From Pseudomonadota bacterium (GTDB taxonomy: Bacteria; Pseudomonadota; Gammaproteobacteria; Burkholderiales; Sulfuriferulaceae): 34,977 bases of DNA. The stretch is taken from the NCBI GenBank assembly GCA_021790515.1, contig JAJYHV010000046.1:16462-51438 (forward strand), in the 5' to 3' direction. The notes beneath the pieces are model-generated. The model did no database searches and was not told the origin of the DNA. It saw nothing but the letters and a program-made list of their open reading frames with translations. Numbering within the stretch: the stretch's first letter is position 1; every line of letters begins with the position of its first letter. Both the position numbers and the translations under genes were made by a program. Of this stretch, positions 8,374-17,475 are shown piece after piece.

Positions 8374-10338
8374 TCATCCGCGCAACAGGCGTGCCTCAGC
8401 GTTGGTGAGATGCTCGGCAGTTCCGCGCAACACCAATACGTCACCGGGCAAAATCTGCATATGGGGTTGTGGGTCGAGTCCGCGAATATTGTGCCGACGT
8501 ACGACCAGCACTTCGACATCGAGCTCATCAAGTTTGGTGTGTTCGATGCTGTGGTGGGCAGCAGCGGCTTCGTCAGTGATGAGTATGGGTAATAAACGCA
8601 ATTGCGCAGATTCGCTAATATCGGTATCACTGGCACCGCGAAAAAATCCACGCAGCAGGCCATAGCGTTGTTCGCGCACGGTGCGTAATTTTTTCAGGAC
8701 ACGGCTCAATGGTACGCCGAGCAGCAGTAGCGCGTGTGAGGCCAGCATAAGTGAGCCTTCCAATACTTCGGGTACGACTGCCATGGCGCCCGCCTGTTTC
8801 AGGCTGTCCAGATCGGTTTCATCCAGCGTGCGCACGATAACCGGCAAGTCCGGGCGCAGTTCTTGCACAAGACGTAAGATTTGCATCGATGCCGCGTGGT
8901 CGGCAAAGCTGATGACCATGCCACGCGCCCGGGTCAGTCCGGCAGCGTGCAGGACTTCACGCCGTGAGGCATCGCCAAATACTACGGTTTCACCAGCAGC
9001 CGAAGCATCCCGTACCCGCGCTGGATCTGCATCCAGCGCAATATAACTGACCTGTTCGGATTCCAGTAACCGGGCCAGATTTTGTCCGCTGCGACCGTAA
9101 CCACAAATGATGAGGTGGCCATTGGCGTTTATGCCGTGACGAGCGATGTCGTGCAGTTCGCGTGCGCGATCGTTCCATTCATTGCGACAGAATCTGCGCA
9201 CGATGCGTTCGCTGTGTTGAATCAGGAAGGGAGCGCTCATCATGGAAACAATCATTGTGGCCAGAATGATTTGTACGGGATTGTCGGCAATCAGGTGCAG
9301 CGCACTGGCCTGTGATAACAATACAAAGCCAAATTCACCGGCTTGCGCCAGTCCCAGCGCTGTGCGCAAGGCCGTAGCGGCGGTATTGCCCATCCCGCGG
9401 CCAATGGCAAATACCAGGAGTGTTTTGCTGACGATCAATGCCGGTAACATCAGAATGATCAGCAAAAAGTGTTGCCACACCATGTGCAGATTGAGTTGCA
9501 TGCCGATGGTGACAAAAAATAGTCCCAACAAGACATCGCGAAACGGTTTGATGTCGTCGGCCACCTGGTAACGATACTCTGTTTCGGAAATCAGCATGCC
9601 AGCCAGGAAAGCACCCAGTGCCAGCGATAGTCCTGCCCGCCATGTCATCCACGACAGGCTTAGGGTAATCAGCAGAACATTGAGCATGAAAAGCTCGGAT
9701 GATTTGTGGCTGGCTACCCAGTGGAACCAGGGGTGCATGAGCTGTTTGCCAACAAACAGCAATAAAGACAGTGCCAGTGCGGCTTTACCGATGGCAAGCA
9801 GCAGGGGTAGCAAGGAATGCATTTCGCCATGCGCCAGTGATGGCATCAGAATCAGCAAGGGGATGACCGCCAGATCCTGAAACAGCAATACGGCAATCAT
9901 CTGTTTGCCATGTTCTGATTGCAGCGCCAGTTTTTCACTTAGCAGCTTGCTTACAATGGCGGTGGATGACATGGCCAATGCGCCGCCAACGGCAAGACCG
10001 GCTGCCCAAGGCAGGCCGGCGCTTTTTGCAATCATGACGGTCAGAGTGATGAAGCTGAGCACTTGTGCCGCACCAAAACGGAATGCGGTACGGCGAATGG
10101 CGCGCAATTTGGACAGGTTGAATTCGAGTCCGATGCTGAACATCAGGAATACGACGCCGAATTCAGCCAGATTGGCAGTGTTTGGCGTATTGGGCAACCA
10201 GTCGATGCTGTATGGACCCAATAAAATTCCGACCAGCAAATAGCCCAGCATGGAGGGCAGTCGCCAGCGTTGAAGAATGGCGGTGATGAGGACCGCGGCT
10301 GCCAGTAAAATCAGAATGGGTGTCAGAGGTGAGTGCAT
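8374..10338 (-). CDS. Kef-type monovalent cation:proton antiporter (CPA2) with RCK domains
   Basis: The 654-residue inner-membrane protein has an N-terminal Na+/H+-exchanger-like domain of about 12-13 helices (residues 1-375). Hallmarks are LGYLLVGILLGP, GVVFLMFSIGLEF and LLFQDLAVIPLLIL (Gln154-Asp155). It then has a cytosolic TrkA-N/RCK domain with the nucleotide fold GYGRSGQNL (412-417) and a TrkA-C-like domain (~575-650). It resembles KefB, KefC and YbaL, which exchange K+ for H+ and are gated by nucleotides or glutathione adducts. I do not see a separate KefF/KefG ancillary oxidoreductase gene here, so I leave the symbol open. The hydrolase gene is divergent, with 106 bases between starts. 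Confidence 0.9.
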   Translation of the reverse strand: MHSPLTPILILLAAAVLITAILQRWRLPSMLGYLLVGILLGPYSIDWLPNTPNTANLAEFGVVFLMFSIGLEFNLSKLRAIRRTAFRFGAAQVLSFITLTVMIAKSAGLPWAAGLAVGGALAMSSTAIVSKLLSEKLALQSEHGKQMIAVLLFQDLAVIPLLILMPSLAHGEMHSLLPLLLAIGKAALALSLLLFVGKQLMHPWFHWVASHKSSELFMLNVLLITLSLSWMTWRAGLSLALGAFLAGMLISETEYRYQVADDIKPFRDVLLGLFFVTIGMQLNLHMVWQHFLLIILMLPALIVSKTLLVFAIGRGMGNTAATALRTALGLAQAGEFGFVLLSQASALHLIADNPVQIILATMIVSMMSAPFLIQHSERIVRRFCRNEWNDRARELHDIARHGINANGHLIICGYGRSGQNLARLLESEQVSYIALDADPARVRDASAAGETVVFGDASRREVLHAAGLTRARGMVISFADHAASMQILRLVQELRPDLPVIVRTLDETDLDSLKQAGAMAVVPEVLEGSLMLASHALLLLGVPLSRVLKKLRTVREQRYGLLRGFFRGASDTDISESAQLRLLPILITDEAAAAHHSIEHTKLDELDVEVLVVRRHNIRGLDPQPHMQILPGDVLVLRGTAEHLTNAEARLLRG

Positions 10339-10444
10339 GGTTGGCAGTTTAGCATTTCATATCGTTGTTGGCGGCGCGGCCTATCCCAATATTGTCACAT
10401 TTTATCGGCATAATTTGCTCGTCATGGAGTTGGCAGGTTACAGT

Positions 10445-11260
10445 ATGGCTACTATTTTTGACCGGCTGCACGGCAGTGTGACTGGTTCTGGGGAACGAAC
10501 CCTGTTGCTGTTGCATGGTTTTGGTACCGATCAACGCGCGTGGGAAGCCTTGCGGCCCTGGTTGAGCGGGTTTTTTACTGTATTGTCTTACAATATCGCG
10601 GGAGCAGGTGCGGATGGCGCCGAGACCTGTCTGCCGCAACGTCACCATCATTTATACGGACATGTTGATGATTTTCTGGAAATTCTGGCTGGCATCAAAC
10701 AGTCAGCTGTGACGGTATTGGCACATTCGACCGGCGTCATGATTGGGCTGACGGCCGCTGCCATTCGCCCGGACAAGGTTGGGCGTGTGCTGGCATTGCA
10801 GGGGTTGCCACGTTATCTTGCCGCGGAAGATTATCCGACCAAACTGGCTCAGACTGATTTGAATGAAATGTACGCAACCATACACAAAAATCATGCGGCC
10901 TGGGCGAACGGCTTCGCTCGCAAAACACTGGCAATCGAAGAACCTTTGGTGCTGGATGTGGTATTACGTCATCTGTTGTCGATGTCACCGGAGATGACCA
11001 TCGCGTTGATGCGAGCGTTTTTTCAGGCCGACGTGCGGGAATGTCAGCCGCGTATTCGTGTGCCGGTACACATTTTACATGGTAAACAGGATCCGCTCAC
11101 GCCGCTGGCCGCGGTTCGTGCCATGAAGCGGCAGATTGCCCATGCTACGCTCGACAGTATTCCGGTGACGGGACATCTGCCTCACGTCACTCAACCCGAG
11201 TTGTTAAAACCGGTATTGGCCGGATACCTTGATATTCCGTTTCACGAGGCGGCACCATGA
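10445..11260 (+). CDS. RsbQ/D14-like alpha/beta hydrolase
   Basis: The 271-residue protein begins GSVTGSGERTLLLLHGFGTDQ, the signature start of the RsbQ/KAI2/D14 family (GSG, HGFG-D-Q). The catalytic triad is visible: Ser95 in AHSTG (Ala replaces the first Gly of GxSxG), Asp216 in GKQDPLTP and His244 in GHLPH. Length and residue spacing closely match B. subtilis RsbQ (~269 residues). In Bacillus, RsbQ works with the PAS domain of RsbP, and relatives in plants sense strigolactones and karrikins. The stop overlaps the start of a PAS protein gene (ATGA), repeating that partnership. I chose ATG 10445 because it fits the family N-terminus; ATG 10424 is an alternative. The ligand or substrate is unknown. 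Confidence 0.85.
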   Translation: MATIFDRLHGSVTGSGERTLLLLHGFGTDQRAWEALRPWLSGFFTVLSYNIAGAGADGAETCLPQRHHHLYGHVDDFLEILAGIKQSAVTVLAHSTGVMIGLTAAAIRPDKVGRVLALQGLPRYLAAEDYPTKLAQTDLNEMYATIHKNHAAWANGFARKTLAIEEPLVLDVVLRHLLSMSPEMTIALMRAFFQADVRECQPRIRVPVHILHGKQDPLTPLAAVRAMKRQIAHATLDSIPVTGHLPHVTQPELLKPVLAGYLDIPFHEAAP

Positions 11261-12591
11261 TGGCACCGGATCAGGCGTCAGAACGGGTAATGCACGTGGA
11301 AGCTGACCAGATGCCGGTTGACGTGAAGGATGGCGATGTCTCTGGCAAGGCGGTATTGGCGTTGATGGCGTTAGCCCGCGCGGAGAGCGACGCTGACTTT
11401 TCTGTGCTGATTGATGTGGCGGCAAATGGCGTGGCAAGGCTGTTGTTCAGCGATCCATCGTTGGCGGTAGAGGATTTTCATTTGTCAACCGAGCGACCCG
11501 ATGATTTTTTGCCCAGCGCCATTGCCTGTCGTTTGCCGCAACCGCCGGTGCAAATGCGCTTTTTTGCCTGCTCCACGCCTGATGCGCCGGATAGTTTGTG
11601 GCTATTGCTCTGGTTGCAATCGCCTGCCAGAAGCCAGGATACGGATACGCCGCGTTTCGCGGCGCTGGCGAATCTGACCGGTCATTTATTGCAAAGTCAT
11701 CGTTTATTGCAACGCCAGCGCGCGCAGAGTGCCGTTTTTCGTGATTTGTTTGACGCGCAGCCATTGGCCATGATGGTGACAGACCTTGCCGGACAATCCG
11801 GGCGCATGAATCCGGCGGCATTGCGGTTGTTTCATTTATCTTCCGCCGAAATGGCGCCAGGTGAAGTCGCCGATACCCTGCGCAATATGCTGTCTGTGTG
11901 CGGCAACCGGGCAGAATTGCAGCGTCTGTATGCCGGTTTGCAACAGGATGTCCAGGCATCGATACAATGCGAGTGGTCATTGCCGGCGATGACCTTGGCA
12001 GTGGACACGCATCCGGTGGCAGATAGCGACAGGCGTTTGTGGCTGTTCCATGATGTGACGGCCGATCGTCATCTGGCGCAGCAATTGCAGCAGCAGGAAA
12101 TGACGGATAACCTGACCGGGTTGCCGAATCTGCTCTATTTGCAACAACAAGTGGCGCAGGCATTCCGGAAACCGTTCGACCCGGTCATGCCGGCGATGTT
12201 GCTGATGATAGTGATTGATGGTTTGCAGGATATCGATAATCATCATGGACACGCGGTGGCTGAGCAGGTTTTGCGCACTTTGATTGCTCGCATGCAGAAT
12301 ATTCTGCATGAACAGGCGTCTTTGGTTTGCATTGACGCAGGTAAAAAATTCGCTGCACTGTTATCCGGCCGTACCAAAAAACAGGCAAAAACTTTGGCGG
12401 AGAGGTTGGTGCACTTTCTGTCCGCCGTTGCCGTACCGACCAAAGCGGGTACCTTGAATGTTGCAGTCAGTATTGGGTTGGTGAGCAAAAAACTACCGGA
12501 GGAAGACGTGGAAACCTTTATGCGGCATGCCGAGCGGGTATTGCATGCCGCCAGAGCATCCGGGCGTAACCAGATGGTGTACTACTTATAG
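11257..12591 (+). CDS. GAF-PAS protein with degenerate GGDEF domain, partner of the RsbQ-like hydrolase
   Basis: The 444-residue cytosolic protein has a GAF-like region (~30-150), a short linker helix, a PAS domain (~160-270; VFRDLFDAQPLAMMVTD) and a GGDEF-family domain (~280-444). The opening MTDNLTGLPN is normal for GGDEF domains. The signature, however, is AGKKF (361-365) instead of GGDEF, and the substrate loop reads DGLQDIDNHHGH instead of D-FK-IND--GH. No RxxD inhibitory site precedes it. Diguanylate cyclase activity is therefore unlikely; it may bind GTP or act as an allosteric or protein-docking domain. The four-base overlap with the hydrolase gene implies a coupled pair. What lies downstream in the pathway is not visible. 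Confidence 0.85.
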   Translation: MMAPDQASERVMHVEADQMPVDVKDGDVSGKAVLALMALARAESDADFSVLIDVAANGVARLLFSDPSLAVEDFHLSTERPDDFLPSAIACRLPQPPVQMRFFACSTPDAPDSLWLLLWLQSPARSQDTDTPRFAALANLTGHLLQSHRLLQRQRAQSAVFRDLFDAQPLAMMVTDLAGQSGRMNPAALRLFHLSSAEMAPGEVADTLRNMLSVCGNRAELQRLYAGLQQDVQASIQCEWSLPAMTLAVDTHPVADSDRRLWLFHDVTADRHLAQQLQQQEMTDNLTGLPNLLYLQQQVAQAFRKPFDPVMPAMLLMIVIDGLQDIDNHHGHAVAEQVLRTLIARMQNILHEQASLVCIDAGKKFAALLSGRTKKQAKTLAERLVHFLSAVAVPTKAGTLNVAVSIGLVSKKLPEEDVETFMRHAERVLHAARASGRNQMVYYL

Positions 12592-12639
12592 ATGGTTGAG
12601 CAAAGAGTCGTCGCATTTATGCTGTTGTGTGACGTGAAA

Positions 12640-15213
12640 TCAGACCGGCACAATGGTCAGGGTTTGCAGCAGATCACGTTCCATTTGGGTGCGGGTTTGC
12701 AGTTGGGTCAGGCCGTCACCAAAAATGAGGAAAGTGTCTTCGGCCCGTTCGCCGTTGGTGCTGACTTTGGCCAATTGCAGGTGAATCTGGTAGCGGTCAA
12801 AAATTTGCGCAATGGCCAGCAACAGGCCGGGGCGATCACCGGCGGTGAGTTGCAGGGTATGGAAATGATCGTTTTCGTCAGGGCGCAGCTGTATTTCGGC
12901 GGTGGGCGGGAAGTGCCGCAGCTGTCGGCTCAAACGGGGGGGGGATGGAGCCGTAATGGGCGAGCCGGATTCCAGATAGCGGGTGAGTTCGTATTCGATG
13001 TAGCTCAGGAAATCGCGATAGGTAGTGCCCTGATTTTGGGGGTCGAGGATGGTGAAACTGTCCAGCGCATAATGATGGCGGGTTGTGTGAATGCGCGCAT
13101 CGACGATGCTGTAGCGGATTTTGTCGAAAAAGGCGCAGATGCGCGCGAACAGGCCGGGTGCGTCCGGCATGTAAATGAGGGTGCGTATGCCCTCGCCATC
13201 GGGCGACAGGCGAGCGCGTACGATGGGTTTGGTTGTCTGGATACTGTGCCATAAACGGCGGGTGTGCCAGGCGATTTCGCTGGCGCTGTGGCGAAGAAAG
13301 TAACTGTCTTCCAGCTGTTGCCACAAGGCGTCTTCAGTGTGTGGCGAAAGACCGTACAGGCGCAATAGCCGGGTGGCTTCTCGTTTGGTGATGTCGCTAC
13401 CGGTGGGTTGACTGTCGTCGTGGGCAAGCTGGCGGCGGCAGGCGTAGAATAACTCGTCCATCAGTTTGGCTTTCCAGGCGTTCCAGACGGTGGGGCTGGT
13501 GCCACGGATATCACAAATGGTCAGCAGGTATAGCGCAATCAGGTGACGTTCGCTCGGCATGCGGCGGGCGAAGCGTTCGATGGTTTCCTGGTCGCTCAGG
13601 TCTTGTTTTTGTGCGGTGGCAGAAAAAGACAGGTGTTCGCGTACCAGCCAGGTTACCAGTTCTGTTTCTGCTGTATCAAGATGGTGTGATTGGCAGAAAC
13701 GGCGTGCGTCGATGGCACCCAGTTGGGCGTGGTCGCCACCACGACCTTTGGCGATATCATGAAACAGGGCGGCAAGGTAGAGCAGTTCGGGTTGTTGGAA
13801 ATGGTTGATAAGCCGACTGGCAAGCGGGAATTCGTGCGCCAGTTCCGGAATGGTCAGACGGCGCAGGTTGCGTATAACGGTCAACGTGTGTTCATCGACA
13901 GTATAGATATGGTAGAGGTCATATTGCATTTGACCGACGATGCGGCCAAAGACGGGAATATAGCGACCCAGAATGCCATAGCGGTTGAGGTCGCGCAGGG
14001 TGCGGGTGACCGCGTAGGGGCTTTTCAGCAATTGCATAAAACATTTCTGGTTGCGAGCGTCGCGACGAAACTGGTGGTCGACACGGTAGCGTGCGCGCCA
14101 CAGGCTGCGCAGAGTGGAGGCGCTCATGCCGGAGAGTTCCGGGTGTTGCTGCAACAGGTGAAAGCTTTCCAGAATGGCGGCCGGCTCGCGTTCAAACAGT
14201 TGGTTGTCGATGGCTTTGAGCCGGTTGTCCTGGATCTGGAAGCGCGCATTGAGCGGGATGGCCAGTAAATCCGGGTTGCCAAAAGCGCGTGCGCGCAGGC
14301 TGGGTAGCAGAATATCACGCAATTGTTCGACGGCTCTGGCCGCCCGATAAAACTGTTGCATGAGACGTTCGCTGGCGCGTCGGTTGACTTGTGGTGAGAG
14401 GTGGAATTGTTCGGCCAGTGCGGTTTGCCAGGCAAACAGCAACCGGTCGTCACGGCGGCCTGCCAGTTCATGCAGGCGGGCACGCAAGTTGAACAGAAAG
14501 GATTCCAGTCGTTTGATCTGGCGTACTTCGTCGCGCGTGAGTAATTGAGCCGGAATGAAATCTTGCCATCCGGCGCCGACGCCAGTGGCTTGAGCCAGCC
14601 AGCGCAGGTTGTGCAAATCGCGTAAACCGCCGGGGCTTTCTTTCAGATTGGGTTCCAGTTGGCTCACACTATCATGATAACGGGCATGGCGTTGATCTTG
14701 TTCTGCCAGTTTGCCATCAAAAAAACTTTGGGGGTTCAATTGCTTGAGGCTGCTGGTGCGGAATTGGCGAAACAGTTTGCGGTTGCCGGTGATGTAGTGA
14801 TTTTCCAGTTGGTTGGTTTGCACGGTCAGATCGTTTTCTGCTTCGGTGAGGCAGTCTGCCAGCGTGCGTACGCTATGGCCGGTTTCGAGTCCGATGTCCC
14901 ACAGTGAACCAATCAGATGTTCGATGGTGGTTTCGGTATGGGCCGGTGGATCATCGGGCAGCAGAATCAGGATGTCAATATCGGAATGCAGGAACAGTTC
15001 TCGTCGGCCATAGCCACCGACAGCCAGCAGGGCAGCTCCGACAGGGATGTCATGGTAACGCCAGATATCGGCCAGCAGCCGATCAATGAGTGTGCTGTGC
15101 TGCCGTAACATGGCGCGTACCGACCCGCCTGACTGCCAATCATGGCGGATCGTGACGCGGGCGCTGTGCAGTTGATTGCGCCAAGTGGCGATTTTCTCAG
15201 GCGAGCGAGGCAT
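12640..15213 (-). CDS. glnD: [Protein-PII] uridylyltransferase / uridylyl-removing enzyme
   Basis: Bifunctional nitrogen sensor that uridylylates PII (GlnB/GlnK) when glutamine is low and de-uridylylates it when glutamine is high. In 857 residues, the usual length, it shows the nucleotidyltransferase motif GGYGRRELFLHSDIDILI (66-83, metal Asp78 and Asp80). A GlnD-specific helical region follows, then an HD phosphohydrolase domain (LAALFHDIAKGRGGDHAQLG) and two C-terminal ACT domains, one starting near SPDGEGIRTLIYMPD and the last near HTLQLTAGDRPGLLLAIAQ. It is the last gene of the minus-strand operon and overlaps the end of map by 17 bp. The gene meets the GAF-PAS gene tail-to-tail across 48 bases with no clear terminator. 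Confidence 0.97.
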   Translation of the reverse strand: MPRSPEKIATWRNQLHSARVTIRHDWQSGGSVRAMLRQHSTLIDRLLADIWRYHDIPVGAALLAVGGYGRRELFLHSDIDILILLPDDPPAHTETTIEHLIGSLWDIGLETGHSVRTLADCLTEAENDLTVQTNQLENHYITGNRKLFRQFRTSSLKQLNPQSFFDGKLAEQDQRHARYHDSVSQLEPNLKESPGGLRDLHNLRWLAQATGVGAGWQDFIPAQLLTRDEVRQIKRLESFLFNLRARLHELAGRRDDRLLFAWQTALAEQFHLSPQVNRRASERLMQQFYRAARAVEQLRDILLPSLRARAFGNPDLLAIPLNARFQIQDNRLKAIDNQLFEREPAAILESFHLLQQHPELSGMSASTLRSLWRARYRVDHQFRRDARNQKCFMQLLKSPYAVTRTLRDLNRYGILGRYIPVFGRIVGQMQYDLYHIYTVDEHTLTVIRNLRRLTIPELAHEFPLASRLINHFQQPELLYLAALFHDIAKGRGGDHAQLGAIDARRFCQSHHLDTAETELVTWLVREHLSFSATAQKQDLSDQETIERFARRMPSERHLIALYLLTICDIRGTSPTVWNAWKAKLMDELFYACRRQLAHDDSQPTGSDITKREATRLLRLYGLSPHTEDALWQQLEDSYFLRHSASEIAWHTRRLWHSIQTTKPIVRARLSPDGEGIRTLIYMPDAPGLFARICAFFDKIRYSIVDARIHTTRHHYALDSFTILDPQNQGTTYRDFLSYIEYELTRYLESGSPITAPSPPRLSRQLRHFPPTAEIQLRPDENDHFHTLQLTAGDRPGLLLAIAQIFDRYQIHLQLAKVSTNGERAEDTFLIFGDGLTQLQTRTQMERDLLQTLTIVPV

Positions 15214-16018
15214 GCTTGTCAGTGACGAATGCAGGGGGAGCAGGCGTCGCCGCAGATACGGTCAAGACTTCGTAACCAGTGTCGGTGACGACGATGGTGT
15301 GTTCCCACTGTGCGGAAAGGCTGCGGTCTTTGGTCACGATGGTCCAGCCATCCCCCATCTGGCGGATGTCGCGTTTACCGGCGTTAATCATCGGCTCAAT
15401 GGTGAATATCATACCGGGTTGCAGACGCAATCCGGTACCTGGGCGACCATAGTGCAGAACTTGCGGTTCTTCATGGAAACGGCGTCCGATACCGTGGCCG
15501 CAGAATTCGCGCACGATATTATAACCTTGCGCTTCAGCGAACACCTGAATGGCGTGACCGACATCGCCCAAGGTGGCGTCCGGGCGCACTTGTTCAATGC
15601 CGTGCCACATTGCTTGCCAGGTAATTTCACACAAGCGCTTGGCGTGAGGGGCGACATTGCCGACACAGTACATGCGGCTGGAATCGCCATGCCAACCGTT
15701 TTTAATGACGGTGACGTCAATATTGATGATATCCCCATTTTTCAACAGCCGGTCACCCGGTACGCCGTGGCAGACTTGTTGGTTGACCGAGGTGCAAATG
15801 GATTTTGGGTAGGGGGTATGACCACCCGGTGCATAATTGAGCGGTGCTGGAATGCTGTGCTGCACATTTACTTGATAATCATGACAGAGTCTGTCAAGTT
15901 CGTTGGTGGTAACGCCGGGTTTGACGAACGGGGTGATGTAATCAAGCAGTTCAGCGGCAAGCTGACCGGCAACACGCATGCCAGCGATGTCTTCGGCTGA
16001 TTTGATGGAAACGGTCAT
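15197..16018 (-). CDS. map: Type I methionine aminopeptidase
   Basis: Removes the initiator methionine from nascent proteins in the cytosol. The 273 residues carry all five metal ligands: Asp101 (INIDVTV), Asp112 (HGDSSRM), His175 (CGHGIGR), Glu208 (TIEPM) and Glu239 (QWEHT). Start ATG at 16018 gives MTVSIKSAEDIAGMRVAGQ, the normal family N-terminus. The C-terminal ~20 residues after YEVLTVSA are a short proline/alanine extension that overlaps glnD. It is 59 bases downstream of maf in the proA-to-glnD operon; map-glnD adjacency is also known in enterobacteria. Confidence 0.97.
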   Translation of the reverse strand: MTVSIKSAEDIAGMRVAGQLAAELLDYITPFVKPGVTTNELDRLCHDYQVNVQHSIPAPLNYAPGGHTPYPKSICTSVNQQVCHGVPGDRLLKNGDIINIDVTVIKNGWHGDSSRMYCVGNVAPHAKRLCEITWQAMWHGIEQVRPDATLGDVGHAIQVFAEAQGYNIVREFCGHGIGRRFHEEPQVLHYGRPGTGLRLQPGMIFTIEPMINAGKRDIRQMGDGWTIVTKDRSLSAQWEHTIVVTDTGYEVLTVSAATPAPPAFVTDKHASLA

Positions 16019-16077
16019 GAGGAAATCCGGTCACAGAGGAGGAATTGAGAATAGGTTAGAGGATGTGATGAGCGTCG

Positions 16078-16653
16078 TCAATCATGACAGGTGGACAGCA
16101 GCTCGGCTGTTTCGTATAAAGGCAGTCCCATGACGCCGGAATAGCTGCCTTCGAGGCGGCGAATGAAGCGGGCGCCAAGACCTTGAATGGCGTAACTGCC
16201 TGCTTTGTCAAGCGGTTCACCGCTGGCGATATAGGTGTGGATATCGGCGGCGGAGAGCGAGCGGAAAGTGACCAGCGAGGTGCAGAGCGCTGTTTGGTAG
16301 CGGTCACGGCAATATATTGTGACGGCGGTCAAGACCCGATGCTGGCAACCGGACAGGCGTTGCAGCATGTCGCGCGCTTTGTTGGCGTTGCCAGGTTTGC
16401 CGAGGATGGTGTCGTCGATGACGACGCAGGTGTCAGCGGCAATGAGTGGCCAGTCGTGTTCGGCCGGAATGGATGCGGCTTGCGCCTTGGCTTGCGCCAC
16501 GCGACAAACATAGTGTTCCGGTATTTCGTTGGGCAAGGGAGATTCGTCGATGTCGACGTCGATGGTTTCGCAGGCAATGCCGAGTTGTGCGAGCAGTTCG
16601 CGGCGGCGAGGCGAGCGTGACGCCAGCCAGACGTGAGTGGGCAGTTTATTCAC
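16078..16653 (-). CDS. maf: Maf-like nucleoside-triphosphate pyrophosphatase
   Basis: The 191-residue Maf/YhdE family protein hydrolyses dTTP/UTP or modified nucleotides to monophosphates, a house-cleaning role. Motifs in order are WLASRSPRRRELLAQLG (substrate loop), VAQAKAQAA, LIAADTCVVIDDTILGKP with the catalytic Asp, HRVLTAVTI, and the C-terminal GSYAIQGLGARFIRRLEGSYSGVMGLP. The substrate class (YhdE dTTP/UTP type versus YceF m7GTP type) is not certain from motifs; the neighbourhood matches the YhdE-type genes of betaproteobacteria. It overlaps rlmH by 8 bp. Confidence 0.93.
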   Translation of the reverse strand: MNKLPTHVWLASRSPRRRELLAQLGIACETIDVDIDESPLPNEIPEHYVCRVAQAKAQAASIPAEHDWPLIAADTCVVIDDTILGKPGNANKARDMLQRLSGCQHRVLTAVTIYCRDRYQTALCTSLVTFRSLSAADIHTYIASGEPLDKAGSYAIQGLGARFIRRLEGSYSGVMGLPLYETAELLSTCHD

Positions 16654-17116
16654 GGTGGTAGGGATGATGTTGGAGAATACTCATCGCACGGTAGAGTTGT
16701 TCGGTCAGCAATACGCGCGCCAGGCCGTGTGGCAAGGTGAGATTCGACAATGCAATCAATTGGCCGGCTTTCATTTTGATGTCGTCGTGCAGACCATCGG
16801 CACCACCAATGACAAAGCAAAGTGAGTGTGCGTTCTGTTCGGCAGTCCGTAATTTTTCCGTGAGCGCCAGCGTGGTGAGTTGTTGTCCATGTTCGTCCAG
16901 CACCCACAGTATGGATTGTGCCGGCAGGCCGGACAGAATCCGGTCGCGTTCCAGGGCTTTGATCTGTTCGACAGTTTTGCCGCCTGTTCGTTTTTCCGCC
17001 CGAATTTCGGTCAGGGTCAGCGGAGCGTTGGGAGGCATGCGTTTGCGATAGTTTTCTACCGCTTCGTTAACCCAATCGGGCATTTTCTGTCCGACTGCCA
17101 GAATCTGCCATTTCAT
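16646..17116 (-). CDS. rlmH: 23S rRNA (pseudouridine1915-N3)-methyltransferase
   Basis: The 156-residue SPOUT methyltransferase methylates pseudouridine 1915 in helix 69 of the 70S ribosome. The knot residues LCFVIGGADGLHDDI and the C-terminal LPHGLARVLLTEQLYRA are essentially the family consensus, and the length is usual. It overlaps rsfS by 4 bp and maf by 8 bp, an order widespread in Proteobacteria. Confidence 0.97.
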   Translation of the reverse strand: MKWQILAVGQKMPDWVNEAVENYRKRMPPNAPLTLTEIRAEKRTGGKTVEQIKALERDRILSGLPAQSILWVLDEHGQQLTTLALTEKLRTAEQNAHSLCFVIGGADGLHDDIKMKAGQLIALSNLTLPHGLARVLLTEQLYRAMSILQHHPYHRE

Positions 17117-17475
17117 GAATTGTGTGAGGGGGTTCCATTATCACGTTGCGTCGCACCCGTTTGCCACAGGGTTTCCAGACTGTAATACTGACGAACGGCG
17201 GGTTGCATGATGTGCACGATGACGCTGCCCAGGTCGAGCAATACCCATTCGCCGGAACGCAAGCCTTCGTTGCCCTTGCTGGGTACGCCCAGCGATTTGA
17301 GTTTTTCTTGCACATGGTGGGCAATGGCACGTGTCTGACGGGTAGAGTCGGCGCTGGCGACGATCATGCGTTCGAACATCGGGCTTTGGGCAGCCACGTC
17401 GAGGATGGTGATGTCTTTGCCTTTGATGTCTTCAATGGCTTCTCGTGCGGCGGAGACGATTTGGTCAGTATTCAT
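17113..17475 (-). CDS. rsfS: Ribosomal silencing factor RsfS
   Basis: The 120-residue protein binds L14 (uL14) on the large subunit and blocks subunit joining under nutrient limitation. The family pattern is clear: DIKGKDITILDVAAQSP, MIVASADSTRQTRAIAHHV, then WVLLDLGSVIVHIMQPAVR and the YYSLETLW end. It overlaps nadD and rlmH by 4 bp on each side (ATGA-type junctions), so translation is probably coupled. Confidence 0.96.
   Translation of the reverse strand: MNTDQIVSAAREAIEDIKGKDITILDVAAQSPMFERMIVASADSTRQTRAIAHHVQEKLKSLGVPSKGNEGLRSGEWVLLDLGSVIVHIMQPAVRQYYSLETLWQTGATQRDNGTPSHNS

Noticed and set aside
11257-12591. Active diguanylate cyclase
   Set aside because: The signature is AGKKF and the substrate loop is altered, so only the fold is retained.
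12592-13254. Plus-strand open frame opposite the end of glnD
   Set aside because: It is antisense to the ACT domains of glnD, has no recognisable features, and arises from codon bias.
15176-16000. 274-codon plus-strand open frame opposite map
   Set aside because: It mirrors the map gene, which has all five metal ligands; the plus-strand product shows no family pattern.
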